From positions 40,050,269-40,114,268 of the forward strand of contig NC_080075.1 in NCBI RefSeq assembly GCF_949987535.1: a DNA stretch of 64,000 nucleotides, in the 5' to 3' direction. A program made the translations under genes and the position numbers. Numbering within the stretch: the stretch's first letter is position 1; every line of letters starts with the position of its first letter. Of the stretch, positions 1-11,620 are shown one piece after another. The DNA comes from Balaenoptera acutorostrata (lineage: Eukaryota > Chordata > Mammalia > Artiodactyla > Balaenopteridae). The notes beneath the pieces were generated by a model. It did no database searches, was not told the origin of the DNA, and saw only the letters and a list, made by a program, of their open reading frames with translations.

Positions 1-273
1 TTATTTATTTTGGCTATGTTGGGTCTTCGTTTCTGTGCGAGGGCTTTCTCTAGTTGCGGCAAGTGGGGGCCACTCTTAATCGCGGTGTGCGGGCCTCTCA
101 CTGTCGTGGCCTCTCTTGTTGTGGAGCACAGGCTCCAGACGCGCAGGCTCAGTAGTTGTGGCTCACGGGCCTAGTTGCTCCGCGGCATGTGGGATCTTCC
201 CAGACCAGGGCTCGAACCCGTGTTCCCTGCATTGGCAGGCAGATTCTCAACCAGTGCGCCACCAGGGAAGCCC
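1..273 (-). repeat. CHR-2-type tRNA-derived SINE, cut by window edge
   Basis: Reads antisense. The head is at the right end, complement of a 'gggcttccctggtggcgcac' type start, and the A-rich tail lies at or beyond base 1. The tRNA-like part includes a pol III B-box-like 'ggttcgagccctgg' on the minus strand. It is followed by the repeated 'gccacaactactgagcc' phrases diagnostic of the cetacean CHR-2 body. Non-coding; an open frame crossing it on the plus strand is an antisense artefact. Confidence 0.9.
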
Positions 274-644
274 TTGTGCTTTGGTTTTGTAATGTTGGCA
301 GCCAAAAGGAGCAATTGTCAGCTTCTCTCTAACATCACCACCAGAGATCCCAGTCTTCCAGTTGGTACTGAAGGACTCAAAGCTATACTACCAGGGTAGC
401 TCTAAAGCTGAATACCAAAGCTGACAGTTGTTTACCAGAAAGATGATTTTGTTCTCCCTCCCCCACCCTGAAAAAGTTCCAAACTGATCAAACCCAAAAG
501 ATGCATAGACCACTTTCAAATCTTCATGCCTAATGGATAAAGGATATTCAATATTAATATAATATTAGATAAGAGTAACTTCAGTTGACTTATCAATGTA
601 TATTGTTACTTGCTAAGGATAGTGATGTGCATCCCAATAAAAAC
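274..644. other. Single-copy AT-rich DNA, no feature seen
   Basis: No repeat, exon-like frame or RNA gene was recognised in this stretch between the SINE and a MIR-like segment. Confidence 0.5.
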
Positions 645-785
645 AATAATAGCTAATATTTACTGAATGCTTACTGTGGGCCATGCACTATTCTAAGTTA
701 ACCTACATTTACTAATTTAAGCCTCACCATAATTCTTTGAGGTAGGTACAGTTTATATTTGTGATGTCACTTATAACTAAATAAT
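645..785 (-). repeat. MIR SINE fragment
   Basis: The order 'tttactgaatgcttactgtg', 'cactattctaagtt', 'ttaagcctcaccataattc', 'ttgaggtaggtac' matches the reverse complement of the MIR 3' half. It is strongly diverged, as expected for this pan-mammalian family. Confidence 0.65.
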
Positions 786-1424
786 GAAACCATACCATAT
801 TAATAGGAATTGCGGTGTTACATCATGGGGATACAAACATCCTCCATCCCCATCCCTCTTGCCATTTAGGAAACACAGTAGGAGGTTAATTCATAGCAAA
901 TTTTATCAGAATTTTCCTTAGTTGTCATGTACCCTGCCTTTTCCACCAGGGTTTCAGATATAATGGAGGCAATTTTTGCATTTTAAAGCTATTTAAATTT
1001 ACTAAGAGTGAAAGGAATATGAAGAGATTACCACGAAATTTCAGAAAAATGAAGAAACTCCACTATTCACCAAAATGCATCCTGTGCCCTGTGTATATTC
1101 TGATCAGGTTACCTAGGCCAGCTGATAATTCCTAGACAAAGAGCTTGGTGTTCCCCCTTTGAGCCCTGCCTCATTTCTAGTAAATACCTTTTTTTCACTG
1201 AAACCCTGTTACTCCCCATTTCTCAGCTTTTTTTTCAGGCCTTATCCTTTGGCTTTGATTACTATCTCTTGTCAAAGATCCATTTAATAACAACAGTAAC
1301 TATCAAGAGGTGAACACCTTAGATAAATGTTCTACTTCACTTTTGTTCCAGAAAACTAGGGTGGCTCCCACTTACATTTAGCAGACAGAAAAAAAGAATC
1401 AGCAAACTTTAAGATATAATATTT
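786..1424. other. Single-copy DNA, no feature seen
   Basis: AT-rich sequence with no recognised repeat, RNA or exon. Both strands are rich in stops. Confidence 0.45.
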
Positions 1425-2720
1425 AAAATCATTGAGTCTGAGGAGCAAAAGGAAAAAAGATTAAGTGAAATGGGCCTAAAGGACTTATGGGACACTCTCA
1501 AGCATACCAACAACTATGGGAGTCTCAGAAGGATAAGTGAGAAAGAGACAGAGAGACTATTTGAAGAAATAATGACCGGAAACTTCCCAAATTTGAGGAA
1601 AGAGATGGATCTACAAATCCAACCTCCGTGAACTCCAAATACAGTCAACCAGGGGAGAGACCCATGCTAGGACAAATTATAATCAAACTATCAAAAGCTT
1701 TTCAGCTTGAAAAAAGCATCTTGAAAGCAGCAAGAGAAAAGCAACTTATCATATACAAGGTATCCTCAATAATATTATCAGCAAGCTTCTAGTAGAAGAA
1801 ACCTTGGAGGCCTGAGGCAATAAAATGACATATTTAAAGTGCTGAAACAAAAAAGAATGTCAATGGAGAATTCTATATCCAGCAAAACTTTCCCTCAAAA
1901 ATGAGGCAGAAATTTAGACATTCCTAGCTAAATAAAAGCTGAGGGAGTTCATTACCTTCCCTAAAAGTAATGCTAAAGGGAGTCCTACAGGTTGAAATGA
2001 AAGGATCCTAGATAGCAACTTGAACCCATATGAAGAATGTAAAGATCTCCAATAAAGATTAATACATGGACAAATATAAAAACAATTATTATTATAATAT
2101 TTTACTACACTTTTTATTTTCAACAGGAATTAAAAGACAAATGCATAGAAAATAATTATAAATCTGTTAGTAGGTACACAGTATATAAAGATGTAATTTG
2201 TGACCTCAATAACATAAAGTTGGGGGACAGGAACACAACTTATAGAAGTAGAGTTTTGTACGCAATTTAAGTTAACTTGGTATCCATTCAAATCAGATTA
2301 TTATAATTTAGGATGTTATATGTAATCCCCATAGTAACTACAAAGAAAATAACTATAGAATGTACACAATGGAAATTCAGACGTTTCACTACAAAATATC
2401 AACTAAACACAAAAGAAGGCAGTAATGGAGGAAATTAGGAGGAAAAAAGCTATAAGGGGGAAAAAGGCTTTAAGACATACAGAAATTAAATAACAAAATG
2501 GGAAAAGTCCTTCCCTATCAGTAGTTATTTTAAATATAATGGAATAAACTCTCCAGTCAAGTCTGCACAGAGCAAAGAGGTTGTAGATAGGACTTGACCA
2601 GTAAGTTTATGTGGATGAGGATAAGTGAAAGACACCCATCTCAAAAGAGCTAAAGTAAAAATAGGAATGTCATTGGGATCATGGGATATATGCTAGTACC
2701 AAAGGATAGGAATACAGGTG
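1425..2720 (+). mobile_element. Old L1 fragment: ORF1 part, inter-ORF region, edge of ORF2
   Basis: Plus-strand L1 relic. The stretch near 1560-1640 (TTTGAAGAAATAATGACC, then AACTTCCCAAATTTGAGGAA) corresponds to the ORF1 region that reads 'FEEIIAENFPNL' in other L1 copies of this window. The segment 1700-1760 (GCAGCAAGAGAAAAGCAAC) is the ORF1 C-terminal 'AAREKQ' region. About 1850-2000 is the ORF1 tail and 2500-2560 resembles the start of ORF2 (AATATAATGGAATAAACTCTCC). No continuous frame survives. The divergence suggests an L1M-age copy; the 3' half is absent. Confidence 0.7.
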
Positions 2721-3134
2721 TACGTGAGACATAGCTGGAACCAGAAACTTAAAAGCTGTTTGGACTTTCTTCAATATTTTCTTTCTCCAAAGACCATTTT
2801 CATCTTTTCAAGTTTTTAAGGCAGTAAGCAAGTTTGCCAGTAGGACTCAAAACTTTGCATCCTTTAGTTGAGGCATGCAGAGGGAAGAATGATTCTCATT
2901 CTTGTTCCAGAATTTCCAGAGAAGGACTTTGATTCAGCTGGTTTCCTTACCCAAGTTGTTCCCATCAACTATGGCCAGAGGGCTGGGTCACATAGCTTCA
3001 AGAAAAAGGCTCCCACAATTGGATATGATATGGGGGTCAGTTTTTAGGACAAGGGTATTAGGCAGATAATCCTATAGACATCTACTTCAGAGGTAAAGGA
3101 AAGAACCAAACATGACTCCATCCTGCAGGCCAGC
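2721..3134. other. Single-copy DNA, no feature seen
   Basis: No repeat or exon recognised between the old L1 and the SINE target site. Confidence 0.45.
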
Positions 3135-3146
3135 AAGATCACCTTT

Positions 3147-3488
3147 TTTTTTTTTTTTTTAAATGAGATTTTTTTTTTTAGTTAATTAATTAATTAATTA
3201 ATTAATTTTTTTTAATATTTATTTTTGGCTGTGTTGGGTCTTCGTTTCTTTGCGAGGGCTTCCTCTAGTTGCGGCAAGCGGGGGCCACTCTTCATCGCGA
3301 TGCACGGGCCTCTCACTATCGCGGCCTCTCTTGTTGCGGAGCACAGGCTCCAGATGCGCAGGCTCAGTAGTTGTGGCTCACGGGCCCAGTTGCTCCGCGG
3401 CACGTGGGATCTTCCCAGACCAGGGCTCGAACCCGTGTCCCCTGCATTGGCAGGCAGATTCTCAACCACTGCGCCACCAGGGAAGCCC
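3147..3488 (-). repeat. Full-length CHR-2 SINE with target-site duplication
   Basis: Antisense CHR-2 SINE: oligo-T and (ttaa)n at the left are the complement of its tail, and the tRNA-like head lies at the right. The flanks share a perfect 12-base duplication, 'aagatcaccttt', at 3135-3146 and 3489-3500, which fixes the boundaries and shows an L1-type insertion. The tail contains an (AATT)n run at about 3181-3206. An open frame of about 94 codons antisense to it is not a gene. Confidence 0.93.
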
Positions 3489-3500
3489 AAGATCACCTTT

Positions 3501-4100
3501 AAAAGAAAGAAAATAGGTGTACTTTCAGGTATTCTGATTCAAGGCTCTTAGAAGACAAGCTGTCCCACAATCATTTGAATATCTAAGACAAGGGAAGGAT
3601 CAGCACCGTATATCAGGATTTGAGCTGAAGAGACTTCCAAGGAAAGAAATAAGGAATGAGAAATAAAGGATACAGAACCTTGGGGAAACAAACACATAGA
3701 GCTATTCCACTACCCATTCACTCACTCCTCAAACCATGCCTATCTGGCTGCTATCAAATTATTCCACCAAAACAGTTTTCACAATGTTACAGTGACTCCC
3801 CTCTCCCTACCCCACCATGAGAGTAAATTGAGTAGGCGTTTTTAAGTCCTCAACTTACATAACCTTTACAACAGTAGTTAAATATTATTCACTACTCCCT
3901 CCATGTCGAAATTGTCTTCTCGTGATTTCTCTGACATCATTCTTGCATGATTTTCTTCCTAACATTTTTCCAGCCATTCCTTCTCAGTTTCCTTTATTGC
4001 TTTGTCTTTATCAGACTTCTGTAAATTAACCAAATGCAGCAATCTGGGGAGGGTTTCAAGAAAAACAACTGAATTTCATGTAAGAACAGAAAGTTCTATA
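3501..4100. other. Single-copy or very old repeat DNA
   Basis: The pyrimidine-rich part near 3900-4020 (CCTTCTCAGTTTCCTTTATTG) resembles very old interspersed repeats, but I cannot name a family. Nothing else was recognised. Confidence 0.35.
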
Positions 4101-4109
4101 GTGTTGTTG

Positions 4110-4333
4110 GGGTTCTTTTAATATTTATTTATTTTGGCTGCACTGGGTCTTAGTTGCAGCACGTGGGATCTTGTTGCGGCCTGTTTAGTTGTGGCAGGTG
4201 GACTTCTTAGTTGTGGCATGGGAACTCCTAGTTGCGGCATGCATGTGGGATCTAGTTCTCCGACCAGGGATTGAACCCAGGCCCCCTGCGTTGGGAGCGT
4301 GGAGTCTTACATACTGGACTACCGGGGAAGTTC
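4110..4333 (-). repeat. CHR-1-like SINE
   Basis: Antisense SINE with 'ctccgaccagggattgaacc' (tRNA-like box) and the phrase 'agttgtggcatgggaactcc' in place of the CHR-2 body. It belongs to another CHR subfamily than those at 1 and 3147. The left part begins with 'ttttaatatttatttatttt', the complement of the A-rich tail. Flanks share an imperfect 'tagtgtt' motif. Confidence 0.85.
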
Positions 4334-4394
4334 TTCGTAGTGTTTTAACTTGCCCTTTTCCCATCTGCCCCACCACCCAGCTCCACAGTAGTCT

Positions 4395-5200
4395 TGAAAA
4401 CCACAGCCCATAATCCTGGTGAAAATCAACAGCTCCAGGAGCCAGCAGAGAGTAAAGAACAGGATTGGAGGTCCTTCAAAGTCCCAATCCCAGATAACTA
4501 TCATTATTTGACTCATGGTTCCTTGGAAGACCTCTTGTGTAAGCCTGTCTTTATTTACCTGACTGGAAGCTCACTCTTTGTGAAAAAGCCTTTTCCCCAG
4601 GGTGCTTTGTGGAAAACTATTAGAGGCAGTTGTTTAAGATTTTGGCTGCCTGAGAAGGTAAATAACTGCTGGAGCAAACAATAAGCCAACCAAAAAGCTA
4701 AAAAGGCAATTCTGGAGAATAAGATATCCATAGGAGATTTGAAAAGCTCGAAAATCTTTCTGGGACTGTGTATACTACTGTGTGCATGCCCAGGACTGTG
4801 TGCATTCTTAGGAAATATCTGAGATGGTCACCTAAATTCTCACCTCTGGCTGATCTGGAGGCTCTATGCATGCAAGCAGTGGAGGCTAAAGCTGAGTTGT
4901 AAAATGCCTAGCTGAGCATTCAGGGGGTTCCCTGACACACATACAGAACCCCCACCCAAAAAGATTCCAAGATATACTGGTTCTAGGATTAAAAATCTTT
5001 ATCCAATCTGTAGATGACTGTTTAGGTAACTGAAAAGAGATTTCAGTGGCTGCACACAACAAGGAATATAGACTTTACAGAATGAGTTCAAAAGTTACCA
5101 AACAAGCAACAAATAGCAACAGCAAACCTTGGAGAAGAGTGATTTACAGAGTTGCCACATTATATTTAAATATATTAAATAATATATTTAACATTTACAC
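4395..5200 (+). other. Possible old L1 5' UTR-type sequence
   Basis: Contains phrases such as 'gcaaacaataagccaaccaa' and 'aatctttatccaatctgtag' that I associate with 5' regions of old mammalian L1 elements, but no ORF follows in phase. A 96-codon frame (4394-4684) has no recognisable domain and is probably chance. The right end, 5155-5240, is extremely AT-rich. Confidence 0.3.
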
Positions 5201-5499
5201 ATTTATTAAATATTTATATTTAAACATATTACTTAAATGCAGTTTTTCATCAAAATTTTGTTTAATTAAATTTAATTTTTATTTTATATTGGAGTATAGT
5301 TGATTTACAATGTTGTGTTAGTTTCAGGTGTACAGGAAAGTGATTCAATTATAAACATACATATATCCATTTTTTTCAAATTCTTTTCCCATATAGGTTA
5401 TTACAGAATATTGAGTAGAGTTCCCTGTGCTATACAGTACATCCTTGTTGATTACATATTTTATATATAGTGGTGTATATATTAACCCCAAATGCACAA

Positions 5500-7604
5500 G
5501 GTTTCTGTGTATTAATTTTGTATCCTGAAACTTTACCGAATTTATTGATGAGCTCTAGTAGTTTTCTGGTAACATACTAGGACTTTCTATGTGTACTATC
5601 ATGTTATCTGCAAAGAGTGGCAGTCTTATTCTTCTTTTCCAATTTGGATTCCTTTTGTTTCTTTTTCTTCTCTGATTGCTGTGTCTAGGACTTCCAAAAC
5701 TATGTTGAATAAAAGTGGTCAGAGTGGATATCTTTGTCTTGTTCCTGTTTCAGTTTTTCACCATGGAGAATGATGTTAGCTGTGGGTTTTTCATATATGG
5801 CTTTTTTTATGTTGAGGTAAGTTCCCTCTATGCCCACTTTCCGGAGAGTTTTTATCATAAATCGTTGTTGAATTTTATCAAAAGCTTTTTCTGCATACGG
5901 ATTTTATTCTTCAATTTGTTAATGTGGTGTATCATATTTATTGATTTACGGATATTGAAGAATCCTTGCATCCCTGGGATAAATCCCACTTGATCATGGT
6001 GTATGATCCTTTTAATGTATTCAGTTAGGATTTGGTTTGTTAGTATTTTGTTGAGGATTTTTGCATCTATGTTCATCAGTGATATTAACCTGTAATTTTC
6101 TTTTTTTGTGGTATCTTTGGTTTCAGTATCAGGGTGGCAGTGGCCTCATAGAATGAGTTTGGGAGTGTTCCTTCCTCTGCAATGTTAACTCTTCTCTAAA
6201 TGTTTGATAGAATTTGCCTGAGAAGCCATCTGATCCTGGACTTTTGTTTGTTGGAAGTTTTTAAATCACAGTTTCAACTTCAGTACTTGTAATCGGTTTG
6301 TTCATATTTTCTATTTCCTCCTGGTTCAGTCTTGGAAGGTTGTACCTTTCTAAGAATTTGTCCATTTCTTCTAGGTTGTCCATTTTGTTGATGTATAGTT
6401 GCTTGTAGTCTCTTATGGTCCTTTGTATTTCTGTGGTGTCTGTTGTAACTTCTTTTTCATTTCTGATTTTATTGATTTGAGCCCTCCCTTTTTTTCTTCA
6501 TGAGTCAATTTTGTTTATCTCTTCGAAGAACCAGCTTTTTAGTTTCATTGATCTTTTCTATTGTTTTTTTTCTTCTCTATTTCATTTATTTCTGCTCTGA
6601 TCTTTAATGATTTCTTTCCTTCTACTAACTTTGTGTTTTGTTTGTTCTTCTTTCTCTAGTTACTTTAGGTGTAAGGTTAGGTTATTTATTGGGGATTTTT
6701 CTTCTTTCCTGATGTAAGATTGTATTGCTATAAACTTCCCTCTTAGAACTGTTTTTGCTGCATCCCATAGTTTTGGATTGTCATGTTTTCATTGCCATTT
6801 GTCTCTAGGTATTTTTTAGTTTCCTCTTTGATTTATTCAGTGATCCATTGGTTGTTTAGTAACATATTGTTTGACCTCCATGTGCTTGTGTTTTTTTCTT
6901 TTTTGCTTGTAGTTGATTTCTAATCACATAGTGCTGTGGTTGGAAAAGATGCTTGATGTGATTTCAATTTACTTAAATTTACCGAGGCTCACTTTGTGGC
7001 TCAGCATGTGATCTATCCTGGAGAATGTTCCATTTGCACTTAAGAAGAATGTGTATTCTGTTGCTTTTGGATGGAATGTTCTGTAAATATCAATTAAGTC
7101 CATCTGATCTAATATGTTCCCTGTTGATTTTCTGTCTGGAAGAGCTGTCCATTGATGTCAGTGGGTGTTAAAGTACTCTACTATTATTGTGTTACTGTTG
7201 ATTTCTCCTTTCATGGCTGTTAGCATTTGCCTTATATATTGAGGTGCTCCTATTTTGGGTGCATATATATTTACAATTGTTATATTTGCTTCTTGTATTG
7301 ATCTCTTGATCATTTTGTAGTGTCCTTCCTTGTCCCTTGTAACAGTCTTTATTTTAAAGTCTATTTTGTCTGATATGAGTATTGCTACTCCTGATTTCTT
7401 TTGATTTACATTTGCATGGAGTATCTTTTTCCATCCCCTCACTTTGAATCTGTATGTGTCCCTAGATCTGAAGTGGGTCTCTTTTAGACAGCATATATAC
7501 GGGTCTTGTTTTTGTATCCATTCAGCAAGCCTGTGTCTCTTTGTTGGAGCATTTGATCCATTTATATTTTAGGTAATTATCCATATGTATGTTCTTATTG
7601 CCAT
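5500..7604 (-). pseudogene. L1 ORF2 remnant (endonuclease + RT part) of element A
   Basis: ORF2 encodes the endonuclease and reverse transcriptase that drive L1 and SINE insertion. The start codon complement is near 7602-7604 (MAIRTYIW-like). The endonuclease piece at 7158-7442 includes 'SGVAILISDKIDFKIKT' and 'ITIVNIYAPKIGAPQYI', but its metal-site motif reads 'VEYFNTH' where element B has 'VGDFNTP', so the catalytic Asp is changed. The RT thumb and everything C-terminal are deleted at about 5490. The frame is broken repeatedly. Confidence 0.85.
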
Positions 7605-7984
7605 TTTGTTAATTTTGGATTTGTTTTTGTAGGTCTTTTTTCTTTGCTTCCTCTTTTGTTCTCTTCTCTTGGGATTTGATGACTATTTCTAGTATTGTGT
7701 TTGGACTGCTTTTTCTTTTTTGTGTTTGTATCTGTTGTAGATTTTTGGTGTGCAGTTCCCATGAAGTTTTGATACAGCAGTCTACATATATACAAGATTA
7801 TTTCAAGTTGCTGCTCTCTTAATTTCAAAGGCATTTCCAATATCCTGCATTTGTACTGTCCTCTTCTCACGATTGCTGGTTTTGATATCATATTTGTGTG
7901 TGGAGTCTTTCCTACCTTTAGCTTTCCCATTCGTAATTTTCTTGTTTCTGATTGTGGCCTTTTCTTTTCCACCTAGAGAAGTTC

Positions 7985-8919
7985 CTTTAGCATTTGTTGT
8001 AAGGCTGGTTTGGTGATGCTGAATTCTCTTAGCTTTTGCTTGTCTATGAAGCTTTTAATTTCTGTCAAATCTGAATGAAAGCCTCACTGGGTAAATATTC
8101 TCGGTTGTAGGTTTTTCCTTTTCATCACTTTAAATATATGGTGCCACTCCCTTCTGGCCTACTGAGTTCCCACTGAAAAATCAGCTGATATCCTAATGGG
8201 GATTCCGTTGTATGTTGTTTGTTGCTTCTGCCTTGTTGCTTTTAATATTTTCTCTTTGTCTTTAATATTTTTTAGTTTGATTAATATGTCTTAGAATGTT
8301 TCTCCTTGAGTTTATCTTGCCTGGGACTCTGCACTTCCTGGACTTGAGTGAGTCTTTCCTTTCCCATGTTAGGGGAGTTTTCAGCTGTAATCTCTTCAAA
8401 TATTTTCTCAGGCCCTTTCTCTCTGTCTTCTCCTTCTGGGACGCCTGTAATGCAAATGTTGGTTTGTTTAATGTTATCCCAGAGGTCTCTGAGACTGTCC
8501 TCATCTTTTTTTTCATTCCTTTTTCTTTATTCTGTTCTGCAGCAGTGATTTCCACCACTCTGTCTTCCAACTCACTTATTCGTTTTTCTGCCTCGTTTAT
8601 TCTGCTGTTGATTCCCTGTAGTATATTTTTCATTTCGGTTATTATATTGTTCATCTCTGTTTGTTAAGTCTTCTAGCTCTTTGTTAAACATATCTTGTAT
8701 CTTCTTGGTTTGTACCTCCATTCTTTTTCTGAGATCTTGGATCATGTTTACTATCATTACTCGGATTTCTTTTTCAGGTAGACTGCCTATCTCCACTTCA
8801 CTTAATTGTTCTTCTGGGGTTTTGTCTAGTTCCTTTGTCTGGACCATAGACATTTGTCTGGACAATGTCTCTGTCGTTTCATTTTGTCTAACTTTCTGTG
8901 TTTGTGGTGTCCTTTCCAC
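7985..8919 (-). pseudogene. L1 ORF1 remnant of element A
   Basis: ORF1 is the L1 RNA-binding chaperone. The N-terminal part (8572-8919) is a polar, probably coiled-coil region ('MERTPQTQKVRQNETTETLS' onward). A second frame (8262-8654) carries 'INSRINEAEKRISELEDRVV', a typical heptad-rich ORF1 stretch. Between 8262 and 7985 the nucleotide sequence still matches the C-terminal domain. At least two frameshifts separate the parts. Confidence 0.85.
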
Positions 8920-10903
8920 TGGCTGCAGAGTTGTAGTTCCTATTGCTTCTGGTGTTTGCCTCCTGTTGGGTGAGGTTGGTTCAGGGGCTTGTGCAGGCTT
9001 CCTAGTGGGAGGGACCGATGCCTGCCCACTGGTAGGTGGAGCTGGGTCTTGTCCCTCTGGTGGTCATGGTCATGTCAAGGGGTGTGTTTAGAGGTGGCTG
9101 TGAGCTCAGTACAACTTAGGCAGCCTGTCTGCTGATGGGTGGGGCTGTGTTCCCACCCTGCTGGTTGTTTGGCCTGAGGTGTCCCAGCACCGGAGCTGCA
9201 GGCTGTTGGGTGGGGCCAGGTCTTGGTGCCAAAATGGCGACCTCCAGGAGCACTCACACCCATCAGTATTTCCTGGGACCTCCGTCACCAGTGTTCTTGC
9301 CCCCACAGTGAGCCACAGCTGACCCCTGCTTCCCCAGGACACTCTCCAAGACCTGCAGGTGAGTTTAGCCCTGGCTCCTGCTTTGTGTGGGTCCCAGTGC
9401 ATGTGAAACCTTGTGTGCGCCTTCCAAGAGTGGAGTCTGTTTCCCCCAGTCCTGCGGAGCTCCTGCATTCAAGGCCCGCTGGCCTTCAAAGCCAAATGCT
9501 CTAGCCTAAATGGGGATGTGGCTCAGAACTCACTCCTGTGGGAGAACCTCTGTGATATATTTTCCAGTTTGTGGGTCGCCCACTCGGTGGGTATGGGATT
9601 TGATTATATCATGAAAGTGCCCCTCCTACCATCTGGTTGTGGTTTCTTCTTTGTCTTTGGATGTAAAATATCTTTTTTGGTAGGTTCCAATCTTTTTTGT
9701 CGGTGGTTGTTTAGCAGTTAGTTGTGATTTTGGTGTTTTCATGAGGGGGTGAGCTCAACTTCTTCTACTTTGCCATCTTGTCCACAATCAAGGGGCTGCT
9801 TTTAGTTTGGATGCTTTATGCCTCTTTCCTCAGCATGTGCTGGCTGTTATCCCCTTGAAATAGGGGTGTACAGGTGTGGCGGCCTGTGCATGCTCCCAGG
9901 ATGGCGGGTACAGCAACCTGCACCTGTGCCCACATCTCTTAGTGGAGGCGGCTGCCTGCGCACTCCCACAACAGCAGGAGCAGTGATTGGCGCCTGTTCT
10001 CATGTCTCTTGGTGGTGGCAGCTCACACACTCCCAGGACAGTGAGGGCAGTGACTAGCGTCTTCTTGTGGGTCTCATAGCAGCAGCAGCGGTCCATGCAC
10101 TCATGGGACAGTGGGGGTAGTGATTGGCACCTACTTGCAGGACTCTTAGTGGTGGCAGCAGCATATGCCCATCTCTGGAACCCAGGATGGCACTGATGGC
10201 TCGCACCCACCCCTGGAGCTCATGTAGATGGTGTCCTGTTGCCTGACACAGAGAAAGAGGCTCCTATGGAGGTCCCACTCCCACCCCTCTCCCTCGCACC
10301 CCCAATGGAGCCTTGCCTCTGTGGTGGGCCCTAGCTTCTTCTGGCCCTAGCTTCTTCTGAATGTACCCTTAGTTGCCACACTCCAGCCTCTTCAGGCTGT
10401 GTCCATACAGCCAACTGTGGTCCTCTCCCAGGTCTGAGCTCCAAAGCCTGAGCTTCAGCACCCAGCCCCTGCCTGCACCAATGGTTGAGCGTCTGAGGCT
10501 GAGGAGCACAGGGTGGCAGTACCAACCATTTCTGCATGTCATTCTTCATTTTGCCTACTGCAGACTGGTTGCTGTGCTCTCCTCTGAGGCTCCAAAGCCA
10601 CTCCTCCATCCAGGCTGATCTCCCCACCGGTGAGGGGACTTCCCAGGGTGCAGGAACCTGTCCTCCTTCACAGCTCCATCCTTGGGGCACAGGTCCTGTC
10701 CCGATTCCTTTCGCTCTTTTTCTTTTTTCTTTTGTCCTACCCAGTTATGTGGAGGTTTTCTTGCCCTTTTGGAAGTTTGAGGTCTAATGCCAGCGTTCAG
10801 TAGATGTTCTGTACAAATCATTCCACTTGTAGATGTATTTTTTATGTATTTGTCGGAGGCAGTAAGCTCCACTTCCTGCTCCTCTGCCATCTTGATCCCC
10901 CCC
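8920..10903 (-). promoter_or_regulatory. L1 element A 5' UTR / promoter region
   Basis: About 2 kb of relatively GC-rich, CpG-containing sequence between ORF1 and the 5' terminus, the internal promoter of an L1. The first bases of the element (complement of 10887-10893) read AAGATGG, the core of the YY1-type box known at the start of human L1. Several short open frames here are not genes. Confidence 0.7.
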
Positions 10904-11049
10904 TTAACACAATTTTGAACAAAAAATTGTAAGACATTTAATGAAATAAAGTATGACCCATAAACAGTAAAAAAAAAAAAAGCAATCAGTAGAAACAGAC
11001 TCTGAGGAAGCCCAGATGTTGGACTTAATAAACAGAGACTAAATTGAAT

Positions 11050-11118
11050 CCATAGCACTTGGTATAGACCTTTGCACAGTAAGTAACTCAATAAGTATTT
11101 GTTGAATGAATGAATACA
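11050..11118 (+). repeat. Probable MIR 3' end
   Basis: 'ctcaataagtatttgttgaa' followed by 'tgaatgaata' matches the conserved MIR 3' end. The flanking segment 10985-11045 (GAGGAAGCCCAGATGTTGGA) resembles an old L1 5' region. The rest of 10904-11290 shows nothing I can name. Confidence 0.55.
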
Positions 11119-11289
11119 GGAGTGCATGAGGCAAGAGTTATAATACAAAATTAAAATGGAAAAAAAAGGAAAAGTAGAAAATTTAAGAAGTCAGTGAGCA
11201 GACGGTTTTTCAGGGGAAAAAAGCCTTTTAAGCATAGATAATTTGTATATCCCTGTACCAATCCACACTGTCTTTCGTCACAAAATTTG

Positions 11290-11620
11290 TGTAAGAAATA
11301 CCTAATAGATATCTTCCCCTGCCTTGTTTTTCTTCAAAATTTCCTTAGCTGTTCATGTGCTATGCTCTGCCATATGAGCTTCACTGAGAATTACCTTGTC
11401 AAGTTTCATGAAAACTTCACAGGTATTTTAAGTGAGATTGCATTAAGCTAACATTGTCATCCTTACAGTATTGAATATTCCTGTCATGAATGTGGCATAC
11501 TCTCCTTTTATCAGGTCTTTGACTGTCTTTAATGATGTTCATTAATTTCTCATAATTGTCCTGCACATCTTTTATTAATATTTATTCCTATGACCTTATT
11601 TTCTGTTGATATTATGTTTC
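11290..11620 (-). mobile_element. Old L1 ORF2 fragment
   Basis: 'ccttacagtattgaatattc' and 'tttatcaggtctttgactg' are old versions of the L1 ORF2 stretch seen at 22550-22620 and 25290-25400 in this window. It is interrupted on the right by the 3' end of a different L1. Confidence 0.55.

Larger units (their letters stand above)
5261..10903 (-). mobile_element. L1 element A, complete 5' end, internal deletion
   Basis: Minus-strand L1. The 3' terminus lies at about 5270-5330, complement of 'aacacaacattgtaaatcaa' plus A-tail. The 5' terminus lies at about 10890-10903, complement of 'aagatggcagaggagcagg'. In sense order it has a 2 kb GC-rich 5' UTR, ORF1, an unusually long inter-ORF spacer (about 7605-7984), then the endonuclease and reverse-transcriptase parts of ORF2. 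At about 5490 the RT region jumps directly into the 3' UTR, so the ORF2 C-terminal third is missing. Many stops and frameshifts are present and it is not active. Confidence 0.92.

Noticed and set aside
181..240. tRNA-like pol III box in SINE heads
   Set aside because: Only the box similarity of a tRNA-derived SINE; no full cloverleaf, so no tRNA gene is called.
3181..3206. CRISPR-like short repeats
   Set aside because: Simple (AATT)n in a SINE tail; no spacers, and no CRISPR array anywhere in the window.
3212..3551. Overlapping open frames of 88-108 codons on both strands
   Set aside because: They lie within the CHR-2 SINE; its GC-rich body lacks stops on both strands.
7595..7972. 125-codon frame as a host gene
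   Set aside because: It lies exactly in the L1 A inter-ORF spacer and has a related sequence in L1 C; kept only as a finding.
10555..11148. 197-codon minus frame across the L1 A 5' terminus
   Set aside because: It crosses from flanking DNA into the L1 5' UTR; no domain; chance.
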